DNA of 53,527 nucleotides from NCBI GenBank assembly GCA_011523635.1, contig WTGI01000060.1, positions 1 through 53,527 on the forward strand, written 5' to 3'. Made by a program: the position numbers and the translations under genes. The notes under the pieces are model-generated. The model saw only the letters and a program-made list of their open reading frames with translations. It ran no database searches and had not been told where the DNA came from. Numbering within the stretch: the stretch's first letter is position 1; each line of letters starts with the position of its first letter. Positions 27,547-36,822 of this stretch are shown piece after piece. The stretch comes from Acidimicrobiia bacterium (lineage in GTDB: Bacteria > Actinomycetota > Acidimicrobiia > Spongiisociales > Spongiisociaceae).

Positions 27547-28325
27547 CCGCGCCACCGGTCCTCATCCTTCATTCCCCGGGGACCAATCGCGATGCCGAGG
27601 CCGCGCTGGCCGTGAAGCTGGCGGGGGGAGACCCGAGCATCGTCTCCATGAACGATCTCCGTGCGGGAGTGGTGTCGATATCCGGCTTCGCCGCCCTGGT
27701 GCTTCCCGGCGGGTTCTCCTACGGCGATGCTCTGGGCGCCGGAGCCCGCCTGGCTCTCGAGCTCCGGACATGGCTGTACGAGGAACTGGCCGCGGCCGTC
27801 CGGTCGGGGCGGCCCGTGCTGGGAATCTGCAACGGCTTCCAGGCGTTGCTCAAGTCGGGCCTTCTCGGAGAACCGGGAACGCCGAGGCGGGTGACGCTCA
27901 CCGACAACGCCAACGGGCGTTTCGAATGCCGCTGGGTCAACCTGCGCGTAGAGCCCGGTTGCCGGTCCGGCTGGCTGAGCGCTATCGAGGGCGCCCTGAT
28001 CCGTTGCCCGGTGGCCCATGGCGAGGGCCGGGTGGCCGTGACCGACCCCGAAGTCGTCAGAATCCTGGAGGAAGAGGGGCTGGTCGCCTTCCGCTACCTG
28101 TCGGAGGACAGCCACGCCGGAACGGAGCGGGTGGCGGGTGGGCGCTACCCGTCCAACCCCAACGGGTCGGTGGCCGACATCGCCGGTCTCTGCGACCCGA
28201 CCGGGACGGCGGTCGGTCTGATGCCGCATCCGGAGGATCACGTGGTCGACTGGCAGCGACCGGGCGGCCCGCCCGGCGGCCTGGGCCTGGCCATCTTCGA
28301 GGCGTTCGTCGATGCCGCGCGGTAA
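27543..28325 (+). CDS. purQ: FGAM synthase glutaminase subunit, start codon abnormal
   Basis: PurQ releases ammonia from glutamine for PurL. The class I amidotransferase motifs are all there: VLILHSPGTNRDAEAA, VLPGGFSYGDALGAG, the nucleophile cysteine in VLGICNGFQALL, VAHGEGR and GLMPHPEDHV with the catalytic histidine and glutamate. The conserved first strand lies upstream of the first usable start (GTG 27612). The frame between an upstream stop at 27501 and that strand has no ATG, GTG or TTG. AAGGAG at 27531-27536 points to GTA at 27543, overlapping the purL stop as GTAA. One base change would give the usual GTGA overlap. Confidence 0.88.
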   Translation, partial: VTAPPVLILHSPGTNRDAEAALAVKLAGGDPSIVSMNDLRAGVVSISGFAALVLPGGFSYGDALGAGARLALELRTWLYEELAAAVRSGRPVLGICNGFQALLKSGLLGEPGTPRRVTLTDNANGRFECRWVNLRVEPGCRSGWLSAIEGALIRCPVAHGEGRVAVTDPEVVRILEEEGLVAFRYLSEDSHAGTERVAGGRYPSNPNGSVADIAGLCDPTGTAVGLMPHPEDHVVDWQRPGGPPGGLGLAIFEAFVDAAR

Positions 28326-29310
28326 GGCGCTCGACCTCGGCCCGGCGACGGCCCGCCCGTTCACCGGGATCGACCCCGCCGCCGTGGAGGACATCGGCCC
28401 GGTAGTGCGGGGGAAGGTGCGCGACGTGGTGGATCTGGGTGAGCACCTGGCGCTGATCGCCACCGACCGCCTGTCCGCGTTCGACCGGGTGCTGGGGACG
28501 GTCCCGTACCGGGGCCAGGTGCTCACCCAGCTGTCTGCCTGGTGGTTCGACCGCATCGCCGATCTGGTTCCGACCCACATGGTGGCGACGCCGGATCCCA
28601 ACGTGATGGTCGCCCGCAGGTGCCGGACCCTTCCGGTGGAGGTGGTGGTCCGGAGCCGGCTCACCGGCAGCACCGGCACCTCGCTGTGGACCATGTACGC
28701 GGCCGGCGCCCGCCACGCCTACGGCATCCGCCTCCCGGACGGCCTGCGGAAGAACGACCCGCTGCCCCGGCCCGTCATCACCCCCACGACCAAGGGAGCG
28801 GCGGGCGCCCACGACCGGCCGGTCACCGAGCGCGACATCGTGGAGGACGGCCTGGTGGAGACCGAGACCTGGGAGGAGGTGCGGAGCGTGGCGCTGGCCG
28901 TGTTCGAGCGGGGCCGGCAGGCGGCCGAGGAGGTCGGGCTGGCGCTGGTCGACACCAAGTACGAGTTCGGGCTCGACCCGGACGGCGGCGTGGTCATCAT
29001 CGACGAGGTGCACACGCCCGACTCGTCGCGCTTCTGGCGGAGCGCCACCGTGGAGGAGCGCCGCGCCGCCGGCGCCGAGCCCGAGAACCTGGACAAGGAA
29101 CTGGTGCGCCTCGCCTATGCCGCGCAGGGCTTCACCGGTGACGGCGACCCCCCACCGCTCGGCAGCGACCTCGCCGCCAGGGCCGCGCGAGCGTATCTGG
29201 AAGTGTTCGAGGCCCTTACCGGCCGGCCGCTCGTGCCGGCCCCCTACCCGGCAGCACCGCGAGCCGTCGCGGCGGTGCGCGCCTACCATATGCATTACCG
29301 CACTCCCTGA
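28312..29310 (+). CDS. purC: SAICAR synthetase
   Basis: Joins aspartate to CAIR in purine synthesis. The 332-residue protein is of the longer PurC type: RGKVRDVVDLGEHLALIATDRLSAFD with the ATP-binding start, PVEVVVRSRLTGSTGTSLW, TPTTKG, and LVDTKYEFGLDPDG followed by IIDEVHTPDSSRFW. It overlaps the end of purQ by 14 bases, which implies coupled translation. No domain is missing. Confidence 0.95.
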   Translation: MPRGKALDLGPATARPFTGIDPAAVEDIGPVVRGKVRDVVDLGEHLALIATDRLSAFDRVLGTVPYRGQVLTQLSAWWFDRIADLVPTHMVATPDPNVMVARRCRTLPVEVVVRSRLTGSTGTSLWTMYAAGARHAYGIRLPDGLRKNDPLPRPVITPTTKGAAGAHDRPVTERDIVEDGLVETETWEEVRSVALAVFERGRQAAEEVGLALVDTKYEFGLDPDGGVVIIDEVHTPDSSRFWRSATVEERRAAGAEPENLDKELVRLAYAAQGFTGDGDPPPLGSDLAARAARAYLEVFEALTGRPLVPAPYPAAPRAVAAVRAYHMHYRTP

Positions 29311-29346
29311 CGGCCGCGCCGCGAGCGACAGGGTAGGAGCAACAGC

Positions 29347-29838
29347 GTGACCGATCGACCACTCGTCGGGGTCATCATGGGCAGCGAGTCCGACTGGCCC
29401 ACCATGCGCCGCGCCGCGGAGGTGCTCGAGGACTTCGGCGTTCCGCACGAGTGCCGGGTCGTCTCGGCGCACCGCACCCCCGACCTGATGGTGAGCTACG
29501 CCGAATCGGCCTCCGGCCGGGGGCTCCAGGCCATCATCGCCGGCGCGGGCGGCGCCGCCCACCTCCCGGGGATGGTGGCCGGGCACACCATCGTCCCGGT
29601 CATCGGCGTGCCGATCATGAGCAGGGCCCTCAAGGGTATGGACTCGCTCCTGTCGATCGTCCAGATGCCCGCCGGGGTGCCTGTTGCAACCATGGCGATC
29701 GGGGAGGCGGGGGCGACCAACGCCGGTCTCTACGCGGTGGCCGTCCTGGCCCGCAACGATCCGCAGTTGGCGGAGCGGCTCACCGCCTACCGCGCCGGGC
29801 GGGCAGCCGAGGTCATGGCGAGCGAGCTCGAGCTGTGA
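29347..29838 (+). CDS. purE: N5-CAIR mutase, class I PurE
   Basis: Rearranges N5-carboxyaminoimidazole ribonucleotide to CAIR. The 163-residue protein has [20 protein letters not shown], the catalytic histidine in [11 protein letters not shown] and [16 protein letters not shown], and [20 protein letters not shown]. The SDWPTM and AHRTP motifs and presence of purK make it class I. The start GTG/ATG zone at 29347 follows a 36-base gap from purC with GGAGCAA upstream; its stop overlaps purK. Confidence 0.95.
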   Translation: MTDRPLVGVIMGSESDWPTMRRAAEVLEDFGVPHECRVVSAHRTPDLMVSYAESASGRGLQAIIAGAGGAAHLPGMVAGHTIVPVIGVPIMSRALKGMDSLLSIVQMPAGVPVATMAIGEAGATNAGLYAVAVLARNDPQLAERLTAYRAGRAAEVMASELEL

Positions 29839-31001
29839 TGGCACCCGTTCTGGCGCCGGGCGCCACCATCGGCATCGTGGGTGGCGGGCAACTCGGGAGG
29901 ATGCTGTCCTTCGAGGCGCACCGTCACGGCTACCGCACGGCCGTGCTGACCGGCGGGGCCAAGGACACGCCGGGAGGGCGGGTCGCCGAAGTCGAGGTGG
30001 CGGCCGGCTATGACGATGATCTGGCCCTGCAGCGCTTCGTCGATCTATGCGATGTCATCACCTGGGAGTTCGAGAACGTGGAGGTGGGCCTGCTGGAGGA
30101 GTTGGCCACCCGGTCGGGCGTACCCGTGCGACCTGCCGGGCGGGTCATCGCGGCCGCCCAGGACCGCGGCCGCGAGCGGCGCGCCCTGATGGCGGCAGGT
30201 GCGCCGGTGGCGCGTTTTCGAGAGGTCGCCACGGCGGCGGAACTGGTCCGGGCCGTGGAGGAACTCGGCCCGCCGGTGATCGCCAAGCGAGCCCGCTTCG
30301 GGTACGACGGCCGCGGCCAGGTGCGGCTCGGCACTGTCGACGAGGACGAGGCGCGCCGGGTGGTCGGCGCCCTCGACGGCGAGCGACTGGTGGTCGAGGA
30401 GGTAGTTCCCTTCGATGCCGAGATCTCGGTCGTCGTCGCCCGCGGTCTCGACGGCGAGGTGGCCCATCACGGCGTCATGGAGAACGTCCACGTCAACCGC
30501 ATCCTCGACACGACCGTCACCCCTCCCTTGTCGGTTCCTCCCGCCGTGGCCTCCGCGGCGCCGGACCTCGCCACCGCGATCGCCCGCTACCTCGATCTGG
30601 TCGGAGTACTTTGTGTGGAGATGTTCGTGACGGGTGAGGAACTGATCGTCAACGAGATCGCGCCCCGGCCCCACAACAGCGGCCACTGCACCATCGAGGC
30701 CGCCCCGACCAGCCAGTTCGCCCGCCAGCTGCGGGCTATATGCGGCCTGCCCCTCGGAGACGGGGCCTGCCGCCCGGCGGCCATGGTGCAGCTCCTCGGT
30801 GACCTGTGGGGAGACGGAGCCGCCCCGCCGCCCGACTGGCCGGCTGCGCTGGCCGACCCCGGCGTGCAGCTCCACCTCTACGGCAAGGAGGAGGTGCGGC
30901 CCGGCCGCAAGATGGGCCACATCACCTGCACGGACACCTCGGCCGAGCGCGCCCTCGAGCGGGCTCTGGCGGCCCGCCGAAGACTCGGGCGCCGGCCATG
31001 A
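29838..31001 (+). CDS. purK: N5-CAIR synthase (ATP-grasp)
   Basis: Carboxylates AIR with bicarbonate and ATP. The 387-residue ATP-grasp protein shows TIGIVGGGQLGRMLSFEA, VITWEFENVEV, VIAKRARFGYDGRGQVRL, EEVVPFDAEISVVVARG and NEIAPRPHNSGHCTIEA. The start ATG shares bases with the purE stop (TGATG). Standard length and motifs. Confidence 0.95.
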   Translation: MAPVLAPGATIGIVGGGQLGRMLSFEAHRHGYRTAVLTGGAKDTPGGRVAEVEVAAGYDDDLALQRFVDLCDVITWEFENVEVGLLEELATRSGVPVRPAGRVIAAAQDRGRERRALMAAGAPVARFREVATAAELVRAVEELGPPVIAKRARFGYDGRGQVRLGTVDEDEARRVVGALDGERLVVEEVVPFDAEISVVVARGLDGEVAHHGVMENVHVNRILDTTVTPPLSVPPAVASAAPDLATAIARYLDLVGVLCVEMFVTGEELIVNEIAPRPHNSGHCTIEAAPTSQFARQLRAICGLPLGDGACRPAAMVQLLGDLWGDGAAPPPDWPAALADPGVQLHLYGKEEVRPGRKMGHITCTDTSAERALERALAARRRLGRRP

Positions 31002-32431
31002 TTCCCGGCGCGGACCGGGACAGCCCCCGGGAGCAGTGCGGGGTGATCGGCGTCTACTCGACAGACCGGGAGGTGGCCCGGATCGCCTTCTTCGGGCTCT
31101 TCGCCCTGCAACATCGGGGTCAGGAGGCTGCCGGGATCGCCACCTATGACGGCCGTTTCGCCCATGTGCACAAGGGCGAGGGACTGGTCGGCTCGGTATT
31201 CAACGAGGACGTCCTCTCCGGCCTGAGAGGCGGCGCCGCCATCGGCCACACCCGCTACAGCACCACCGGTGGATCGACCCTGCGCAATGCCCAGCCCCAG
31301 GTCATCGAGACCATCGACGGCCCGCTGGCGGTGGCGCACAACGGCAACCTCGTGAACGCGCCCCGGCTGCGCCGGGAGCTGCTGGAGAGGGGCATCGGCC
31401 TGCAGACCTCCTCCGATACCGAGCTGATGTTGCACATCCTGGCGACGACCCAGGGCAGCCGGCTGGACCGGATCCGCGCGCTCATGCAGAGGGCCGAGGG
31501 CGCCTACTCGCTGGCGATCCTCACCCGTGACGCCGTATACGGAGTACGGGATCCCTGGGGTTTCCGTCCGCTGGTGATCGGGGAGATCGAGGGCGGCTAC
31601 ATCCTGGCCTCGGAGACCTGCGCCTTCTCCACGACGAGGGCCGATTTCGTGGCGGAGCTGCAGCCGGGTGAGATAGCCCGCATCGACGCCCGCGGTCTCC
31701 ACATCAGCCCGGGCGGTCCGCCGCCACCGCCCCGCGCCTTCTGCACCTTCGAGCACATCTACTTCTCCCGGCCCGACACCGTGCATGACGGGAAGCTGGT
31801 GCACAGCGTCCGCCAGCGCCTCGGCCGCCAGCTGGCCCGCGAGGCGCCGGTGGACGCCGACCTGGTCCTGTCGGTGCCCGATTCGGGGACACCCCACGCG
31901 GTCGGGTTCGCCCAGGAGGCCAACCTGCCCTACACCGAGGGACTGATCAAGAACCGCTACGTGGGAAGGACCTTCATCGAGCCGACCCAGGATCTCCGCG
32001 AGGCCGGGGTCGCCATGAAGTTCAACCCGCTCCGCGACAACCTCGCGGGCCGGCGGATCGTGATGGTCGACGATTCGATCGTGCGGGGGACGACCGGCGG
32101 GCAGTTGGTGCGCATGCTGCGCGACGCCGGTGCCTCGGAGGTACACGTCCGGGTGGCCTGCCCGCCGATCACCCATCCCTGCTACATGGGCATAGACATG
32201 GCCACCCCCGACGAACTGGTCGCCTCCCGCCTGTCGGTGGCCGAGATACGCGAGGAGATCGGCGCCGACTCGCTCGCCTTCCTTTCACTCGAAGGACTCA
32301 TGCAGGCGCTGGACGCCGAGGACGGCTTCTGCAACGCCTGCTTCACCGGCGAGTACCCGTTCCAGCGGGAGCGGTATGTCCAGCTGCGGTTCGGTCTCAA
32401 GGATCGGTTCGCCTCCGTGTGGGGAGAGTGA
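30998..32431 (+). CDS. purF: Amidophosphoribosyltransferase
   Basis: First committed step of purine synthesis, PRPP plus glutamine to phosphoribosylamine. The 477-residue protein begins with a short propeptide-like MIPGADRDSPREQ before CGVIGVYS; that cysteine is the catalytic N-terminal nucleophile after processing. HRGQEAAGIATYDG, GHTRYSTTGGS and AHNGNLVNA complete the glutaminase. The PRTase loop is VMVDDSIVRGTTGGQLV. CEDGFCNACFTGEYP near the C-terminus carries two of the cysteines that bind a 4Fe-4S cluster in Bacillus-type enzymes. Overlaps purK by four bases (ATGA). Confidence 0.95.
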   Translation: MIPGADRDSPREQCGVIGVYSTDREVARIAFFGLFALQHRGQEAAGIATYDGRFAHVHKGEGLVGSVFNEDVLSGLRGGAAIGHTRYSTTGGSTLRNAQPQVIETIDGPLAVAHNGNLVNAPRLRRELLERGIGLQTSSDTELMLHILATTQGSRLDRIRALMQRAEGAYSLAILTRDAVYGVRDPWGFRPLVIGEIEGGYILASETCAFSTTRADFVAELQPGEIARIDARGLHISPGGPPPPPRAFCTFEHIYFSRPDTVHDGKLVHSVRQRLGRQLAREAPVDADLVLSVPDSGTPHAVGFAQEANLPYTEGLIKNRYVGRTFIEPTQDLREAGVAMKFNPLRDNLAGRRIVMVDDSIVRGTTGGQLVRMLRDAGASEVHVRVACPPITHPCYMGIDMATPDELVASRLSVAEIREEIGADSLAFLSLEGLMQALDAEDGFCNACFTGEYPFQRERYVQLRFGLKDRFASVWGE

Positions 32432-32435
32432 GCTC

Positions 32436-33752
32436 GTGAGCGCGGTGCTCGTGGTGGGCGGCGGCGGCCGCGAGCATGCGATCTGCCGCTCCCTGGCCCG
32501 ATCCGCCCGGGTGGAACGGATCCTGGTGGCGCCCGGCAACGCCGGCACCGAGCAGGAGGAACGTTGCGAGAACGTGGCGGTGGGCGCCGGCGACGTGGCC
32601 GGCCTGATCGCTCTCGCCGAGCGCGAGTCGATCGACCTGGTGGCGGTGGGTCCCGAGGCGCCGCTGGCCGCGGGTCTGGCCGATGCGCTGGAGGCGGTTG
32701 GCATTCCCACCTTCGGACCCGGCGCGGCCGGGGCCCGCCTCGAGGCCTCCAAGGCCTACTGCAAGACCTACCTCGACGCGCTCTCGATACCGACCGGTGC
32801 GTCGGCTACCTTCCGCGATGCCGGTCCGGCCCTGGCATATCTCGACCGGCTTCCCTCGGTCCCGGTCATCAAGGCGAGCGGGCTGGCGGGAGGCAAGGGC
32901 GTCGTGGTGGCCGAGACCCGTGACGAGGCGGCAGCAGCCATCCGCGCCATGCTGGTGGACGGACGGTTCGGGGATGCCGGCCGGGAGGTCGTGGTCGAGG
33001 AACGCCTCCGGGGCGTCGAGGTGTCGGTGCTCGCGTTCTGCGACGGCGCCGACTTCGCCGTGATGCCGCCGGCCCAGGACCACAAGCGGCTGCTCGACAG
33101 GGATGCCGGACCGAACACCGGCGGGATGGGCGCCTTCGTCCCATCACCGGTCGCCACCGGCGACCTGCTGGCCGGAGTCGGTGACCGGTTCATCCGCCCC
33201 ATCCTCGACGCGCTCGGCGAGGCGGGCACACCCTACCGGGGCGTCATCTACCTCGGGCTGATGCTCACCGCCGCCGGCCCGAAGGTCCTCGAGATCAACT
33301 GCCGCCTGGGCGATCCCGAGACCCAGGCCGTCCTGCCGCTCCTGGAAGGGGACCTCTACGAGATCATGGCGGCCTGCGCCACCGGTTCGCTGGGTGGCCT
33401 TTCGGTCGAATGGTCGCGGTCCGCGTGCGTCACGGTGGTGATGGCTTCCGCCGGGTACCCGACCGCCCCGGCCCGGCCCGCGCCGATCAGCGGCCTCGAC
33501 CGGGCGGCGGGCGAGGGATGCGTGGTGTTTCACGCCGGAACCGACCGCAACGGCGGTGTGACCCGCGCCACCGGCGGCCGGGTGCTGGCCGTCACCGCGC
33601 TGGGAAGCACCCTGGAGACGGCGACCGAGCGCGCCTACGCGGGGGTGGAGGCCATCTCCTTCGAGGGCGCCCACTACCGGCGGGACATCGGCCGCCGTCC
33701 ACCCGCGGCCGCGACCGCCGCGGCGCCGTCCCGGGAGGCGGCCGGGGGATGA
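32436..33752 (+). CDS. purD: Phosphoribosylamine-glycine ligase
   Basis: Makes GAR from phosphoribosylamine, glycine and ATP. The 438-residue ATP-grasp protein shows LVVGGGGREHAICRSLA, LVAVGPEAPLAAGLAD, IKASGLAGGKGVVVAE, GVEVSVLAFCDG, DHKRLLDRDAGPNTGGMGAF and EINCRLGDPETQAVLP. GTG 32436 follows GGGGAGAG. The C-terminal 20 residues are an alanine/proline-rich tail not found in most PurD proteins. The stop overlaps the purM start. Confidence 0.95.
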   Translation: MSAVLVVGGGGREHAICRSLARSARVERILVAPGNAGTEQEERCENVAVGAGDVAGLIALAERESIDLVAVGPEAPLAAGLADALEAVGIPTFGPGAAGARLEASKAYCKTYLDALSIPTGASATFRDAGPALAYLDRLPSVPVIKASGLAGGKGVVVAETRDEAAAAIRAMLVDGRFGDAGREVVVEERLRGVEVSVLAFCDGADFAVMPPAQDHKRLLDRDAGPNTGGMGAFVPSPVATGDLLAGVGDRFIRPILDALGEAGTPYRGVIYLGLMLTAAGPKVLEINCRLGDPETQAVLPLLEGDLYEIMAACATGSLGGLSVEWSRSACVTVVMASAGYPTAPARPAPISGLDRAAGEGCVVFHAGTDRNGGVTRATGGRVLAVTALGSTLETATERAYAGVEAISFEGAHYRRDIGRRPPAAATAAAPSREAAGG

Positions 33753-34747
33753 TCACCTATCGCGACTCCGGGGTCGACATAGACGCCGGCAACCGGACGG
33801 TCGATCTGCTGGCCGCGTCGGTCGCCTCCACCGCCACCGACGAAGTGCTGGCCGGCGGGGGCGGATTCGGCGGTATCTACGCGGCCGACCGGCTCGGACC
33901 CGGCAAGGTGCTGGTGGCCTCCACCGACGGGGTCGGGACGAAGGCCGAGCTGGCAGGACGTTACGGGCGCTGGCATGACCTGGGGATCGACGTGGTGAAC
34001 CACTGCGTCAACGACATCCTGGTGGTCGGCGCCGAGCCGTTGTTCTTCCTCGACTACATAGCCACGTCGCGGCTGGTCCCCGAAGTGGCGGCGGACATCG
34101 TGGCGGGCATCGCCGAGGCCTGCCGCGAGGCGGGCTGTGCCCTCCTGGGCGGCGAGACCGCGGAGATGCCGGGCGTATACCGGCCGGGCGCGGTGGACAT
34201 CGCCGGAACGATCGTGGGGATGGCCGACCGCGACAACCTCTGGCCCCGTCTCGACGAGATCGGGGAGGGGGACCTGGTGGTCGGCCTGCCGAGCAGCGGA
34301 CCCCACACCAACGGCTACTCGCTGATCCGTCGCCTGCTGGACGGCCGGAAGCCCGCGCCGGAGCTGCTCGACAGCCTGCTGGCGCCCCACCGCAGCTACC
34401 TGCCGATGGTGCGCTCCCTGCAAGCCGGCGGAGTGGCCCCCAAGGCGCTGGCCCACATAACCGGCGGGGGGCTGGTCGACAACCTCCCCCGGGTGTTGCC
34501 GGACGGCCTGGGCGCGACGGTCGAGCTGGGATCGTGGGAGGTGCCGGAACCCTTCGTCACCCTGGTGGCCTGGAGCGGGATCGAGGACGGCGAGGCGTTC
34601 CGGACCTGGAACATGGGCATCGGCATGGCGTTGGTAGTGGACAGCGGCCTGGGCGGGCGCGCCGCCGAACTGGGCTGCGTGGAGATCGGATCGGTCGTGC
34701 CTGCCTCGGGCGATGAGCGGGTGGTGTTCACCGGGTCGTGGCGGTGA
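33749..34747 (+). CDS. purM: AIR synthetase
   Basis: Closes the imidazole ring of AIR. The 332-residue protein has TYRDSGVDIDAGNR, LVASTDGVGTKAELA, NDILVVGAEPLFFLDYIA, CALLGGETAEMPGVY, GLPSSGPHTNGYSLIR and HITGGGLVDNLPRVLP, all normal for PurM. It overlaps purD by four bases and purN by four (GTGA) at its end. Confidence 0.95.
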   Translation: MITYRDSGVDIDAGNRTVDLLAASVASTATDEVLAGGGGFGGIYAADRLGPGKVLVASTDGVGTKAELAGRYGRWHDLGIDVVNHCVNDILVVGAEPLFFLDYIATSRLVPEVAADIVAGIAEACREAGCALLGGETAEMPGVYRPGAVDIAGTIVGMADRDNLWPRLDEIGEGDLVVGLPSSGPHTNGYSLIRRLLDGRKPAPELLDSLLAPHRSYLPMVRSLQAGGVAPKALAHITGGGLVDNLPRVLPDGLGATVELGSWEVPEPFVTLVAWSGIEDGEAFRTWNMGIGMALVVDSGLGGRAAELGCVEIGSVVPASGDERVVFTGSWR

Positions 34748-35373
34748 CCGCCCGGATCGTGGTCCTGGCATCCGGATCGGGCACCAACCTCCAGGCACTG
34801 ATCGATGCCGTGGAAGCGGGCCGGCTCCGCGCCGAGTTGGCCCGGGTGATCGTCAACCGCAGCGGAGCCCGGGCTCGTGGGCGGGCCCGCCGGGCCGGGA
34901 TCCCCGAGGAGTGCCGCCTGCTCGGGCCGTATCTCCAGGACGCCCCCGACCGCGCCGCCGCCCGCCGGCGCTACGACGCCGACCTGGCCGGAGCGGTGGC
35001 GGCCGAGCAGCCCGACCTGGTGGTGCTGGCGGGATGGATGCACCTCCTGTCCACGGCGTTCCTCGACCACTTCCCGGAGCGGGTGGTCAACCTCCATCCT
35101 GCGCTGCCCGGGGCGTTCCCCGGCGCCAACGCCATCGGGGACACCTGGACGGCATACCGGGCCGGAGAGGTCGCCTCGGCGGGGGTGATGGTCCACTACG
35201 TGGTGGACGAGGGGGTGGACGACGGTCCTGTCATCGCCACCGAGGAGGTACCGATCCTCCACCACGACTCGATCGACACCCTCACCGAACGGATCCATCG
35301 GGTGGAGCACCGGCTGCTGGTCGAGGCGGTGGCGACCGTGCTGGAAGGGCGCCGGCCGGGCAGTACCTCTTAA
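34744..35373 (+). CDS. purN: GAR transformylase
   Basis: Transfers a formyl group from 10-formyltetrahydrofolate to GAR. The protein of about 209 residues shows VVLASGSGTNLQALIDA, LVVLAGWMHLL, the catalytic NLHPALPGAFPGANAI (asparagine, histidine) and HYVVDEGVDDGPVI with the catalytic aspartate. GTG 34744 gives the GTGA overlap used repeatedly in this operon; GTG 34738 is an alternative. It is the last pur gene; purH and purB are not in the window. Its TAA shares bases with the stop of the convergent next gene. Confidence 0.93.
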   Translation: MTARIVVLASGSGTNLQALIDAVEAGRLRAELARVIVNRSGARARGRARRAGIPEECRLLGPYLQDAPDRAAARRRYDADLAGAVAAEQPDLVVLAGWMHLLSTAFLDHFPERVVNLHPALPGAFPGANAIGDTWTAYRAGEVASAGVMVHYVVDEGVDDGPVIATEEVPILHHDSIDTLTERIHRVEHRLLVEAVATVLEGRRPGSTS

Positions 35374-35660
35374 ATCGGGGTCAGCATCCTGGCGTCGACC
35401 CTGGTGATGTAGTCCATGGGGTTGAACGACATCTCGTCGCGACGGGGATCGGCGTAGTAGCGCTTGTCGACCTCCTCGAAGGGTTCCTCACCGTCGTGAT
35501 GGACGATCCACACGTACTGGTAGGACTCTTCTACGATCCATGGGCCGCTACGCCGGAAGCCGTGGTCCAGCCGGATGGGGAGTAGCTCTTCGTCGACTTT
35601 TGCGGCGAACTCTTCCATCATTCCCGGCTTGATGTCATAGATGCGGAGCTGGGCGTTCAT
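35370..35660 (-). CDS. NIPSNAP-like small protein
   Basis: A 96-residue alpha/beta-barrel-type protein: AQLRIYDIKPGMMEEFAAKVDE and a W/Y-rich second half (YQYVWIVHHDGEEPFEEVDK) match NIPSNAP or dimeric ferredoxin-like domain proteins. No enzymatic function is assigned to this kind of protein. Its stop TAA and the purN stop overlap on opposite strands (TTAA), so the two genes converge with no room for a terminator between them. Confidence 0.7.
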   Translation of the reverse strand: MNAQLRIYDIKPGMMEEFAAKVDEELLPIRLDHGFRRSGPWIVEESYQYVWIVHHDGEEPFEEVDKRYYADPRRDEMSFNPMDYITRVDARMLTPI

Positions 35661-35725
35661 GCTCCCATCGTACCGCAGTGTTCCCGATCCCCCCGATGGT
35701 GCTGATCGCAGATTCGGGACAGGCC

Positions 35726-36736
35726 TCAGGCGACGATGCCGTGCCCTTCCTGCGTGGGCACCCGGTCCATGAGACTCTTCATAGCCTCCTGGACGGTCTC
35801 ACCCTGGTAGAGGATCCTCCCCACCGCCTCCGCGATCGGCATTTCCACGCCATGCCGGGCTGCCAGCTGGAGAACGGCCTCGGTGGTCCGCACCGCTTCG
35901 GCGACGGTTTTCATGCCCGTGGTGATCTCGCCGATCTCGCGTCCCTGGCCCAGCTGGTATCCCACCTGGTGGTTGCGGCTGCTCGGGCTCCCGCAGGTCG
36001 CCATGAGATCACCCACGCCTGCGAGACCCCCGAAGGTGAGAGCCTCACCGCCTAGTACTACGCCGAGGCGGGTCATCTCCGCCAGGCCGCGCGTCGCCAG
36101 GCCGGCCATGGTGTTCATGCCGAATCCCATACCGCGCGACACCCCCGCCGCCAGTGCGATGACGTTCTTGGTGGCGCCGGCCACCTCCACCCCGATCAGG
36201 TCCGGGTTGGTGTACACCCGGAACCTGGGCGTGCCCAGGATGGACTGGATCTCCCGGCCAACCCTCCGGTCGGGCATGGACAGGACTGTGGCGGCGGGCT
36301 GGCCCTGCATGATCTCTTCCGACAGGTTCGGGCCGGACAGGGCGCCCACCCGGCCTGGATCATGACCGTCGAGCACGTGTAGCGTGACTTCCGACATGCG
36401 CAGGGCGGTGGAAGCCTCGATGCCCTTGGCGAGGCTGATGACAGGTATGGAGGTCGGGATGATGCCGCTCGCCTTCTCCAGGACGTCCCGGTAGCCGTGG
36501 GATGGCACTGCGACCAGCACCGCCGCCGCTCCGTTCACAGCCCGGGTCAGGTCGGTGGTGGCTGTGATCTGGTAGGGCAGGCGAACCCCGGGAAGGTATT
36601 CGGCGTTCTCCCGATCGGTATTGATGGCGCTGGCCAACTCGGCTCGCCTGGTCCACAACCCTACGGAGGCATTGGCGGCGGCGAGCTTCGCTATGGCCGT
36701 TCCCCAGGATCCGGCTCCGATCACCGCTAAGCGCAT
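35726..36736 (-). CDS. gpsA: NAD(P)-dependent glycerol-3-phosphate dehydrogenase
   Basis: Makes sn-glycerol-3-phosphate from DHAP for phospholipids. The 336-residue protein has MRLAVIGAGSWGTAIAKLAA, AVPSHGYRDVLE, SLAKGIE, ALSGPNLSEEIMQGQPAA, the catalytic lysine in EVAGATKNVIALAAG and GLAGVGDLMATCGSPSSRNH. The ATG at 36736 begins directly with the Rossmann motif and is preceded by a GATTAT box about 11 bases upstream, consistent with a leaderless mRNA; a longer frame to 36853 has no support. It diverges from the ychF-like gene. Confidence 0.95.
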   Translation of the reverse strand: MRLAVIGAGSWGTAIAKLAAANASVGLWTRRAELASAINTDRENAEYLPGVRLPYQITATTDLTRAVNGAAAVLVAVPSHGYRDVLEKASGIIPTSIPVISLAKGIEASTALRMSEVTLHVLDGHDPGRVGALSGPNLSEEIMQGQPAATVLSMPDRRVGREIQSILGTPRFRVYTNPDLIGVEVAGATKNVIALAAGVSRGMGFGMNTMAGLATRGLAEMTRLGVVLGGEALTFGGLAGVGDLMATCGSPSSRNHQVGYQLGQGREIGEITTGMKTVAEAVRTTEAVLQLAARHGVEMPIAEAVGRILYQGETVQEAMKSLMDRVPTQEGHGIVA

Positions 36737-36822
36737 GACCGATAATCGTAGATGGTTCTCCACCCGGTTGACGGCGCCAGCACCTCCGAACTCGGGCATT
36801 TTGTGGGTACCCTCAGCGGTTG

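Noticed and set aside
27117-29844. Very long open frames on the minus strand opposite the pur genes (27117-28694 and 28057-29844)
   Set aside because: They mirror the codon bias of purL, purQ, purC and purE, have no ribosome sites or family motifs, and the plus-strand genes are certain.
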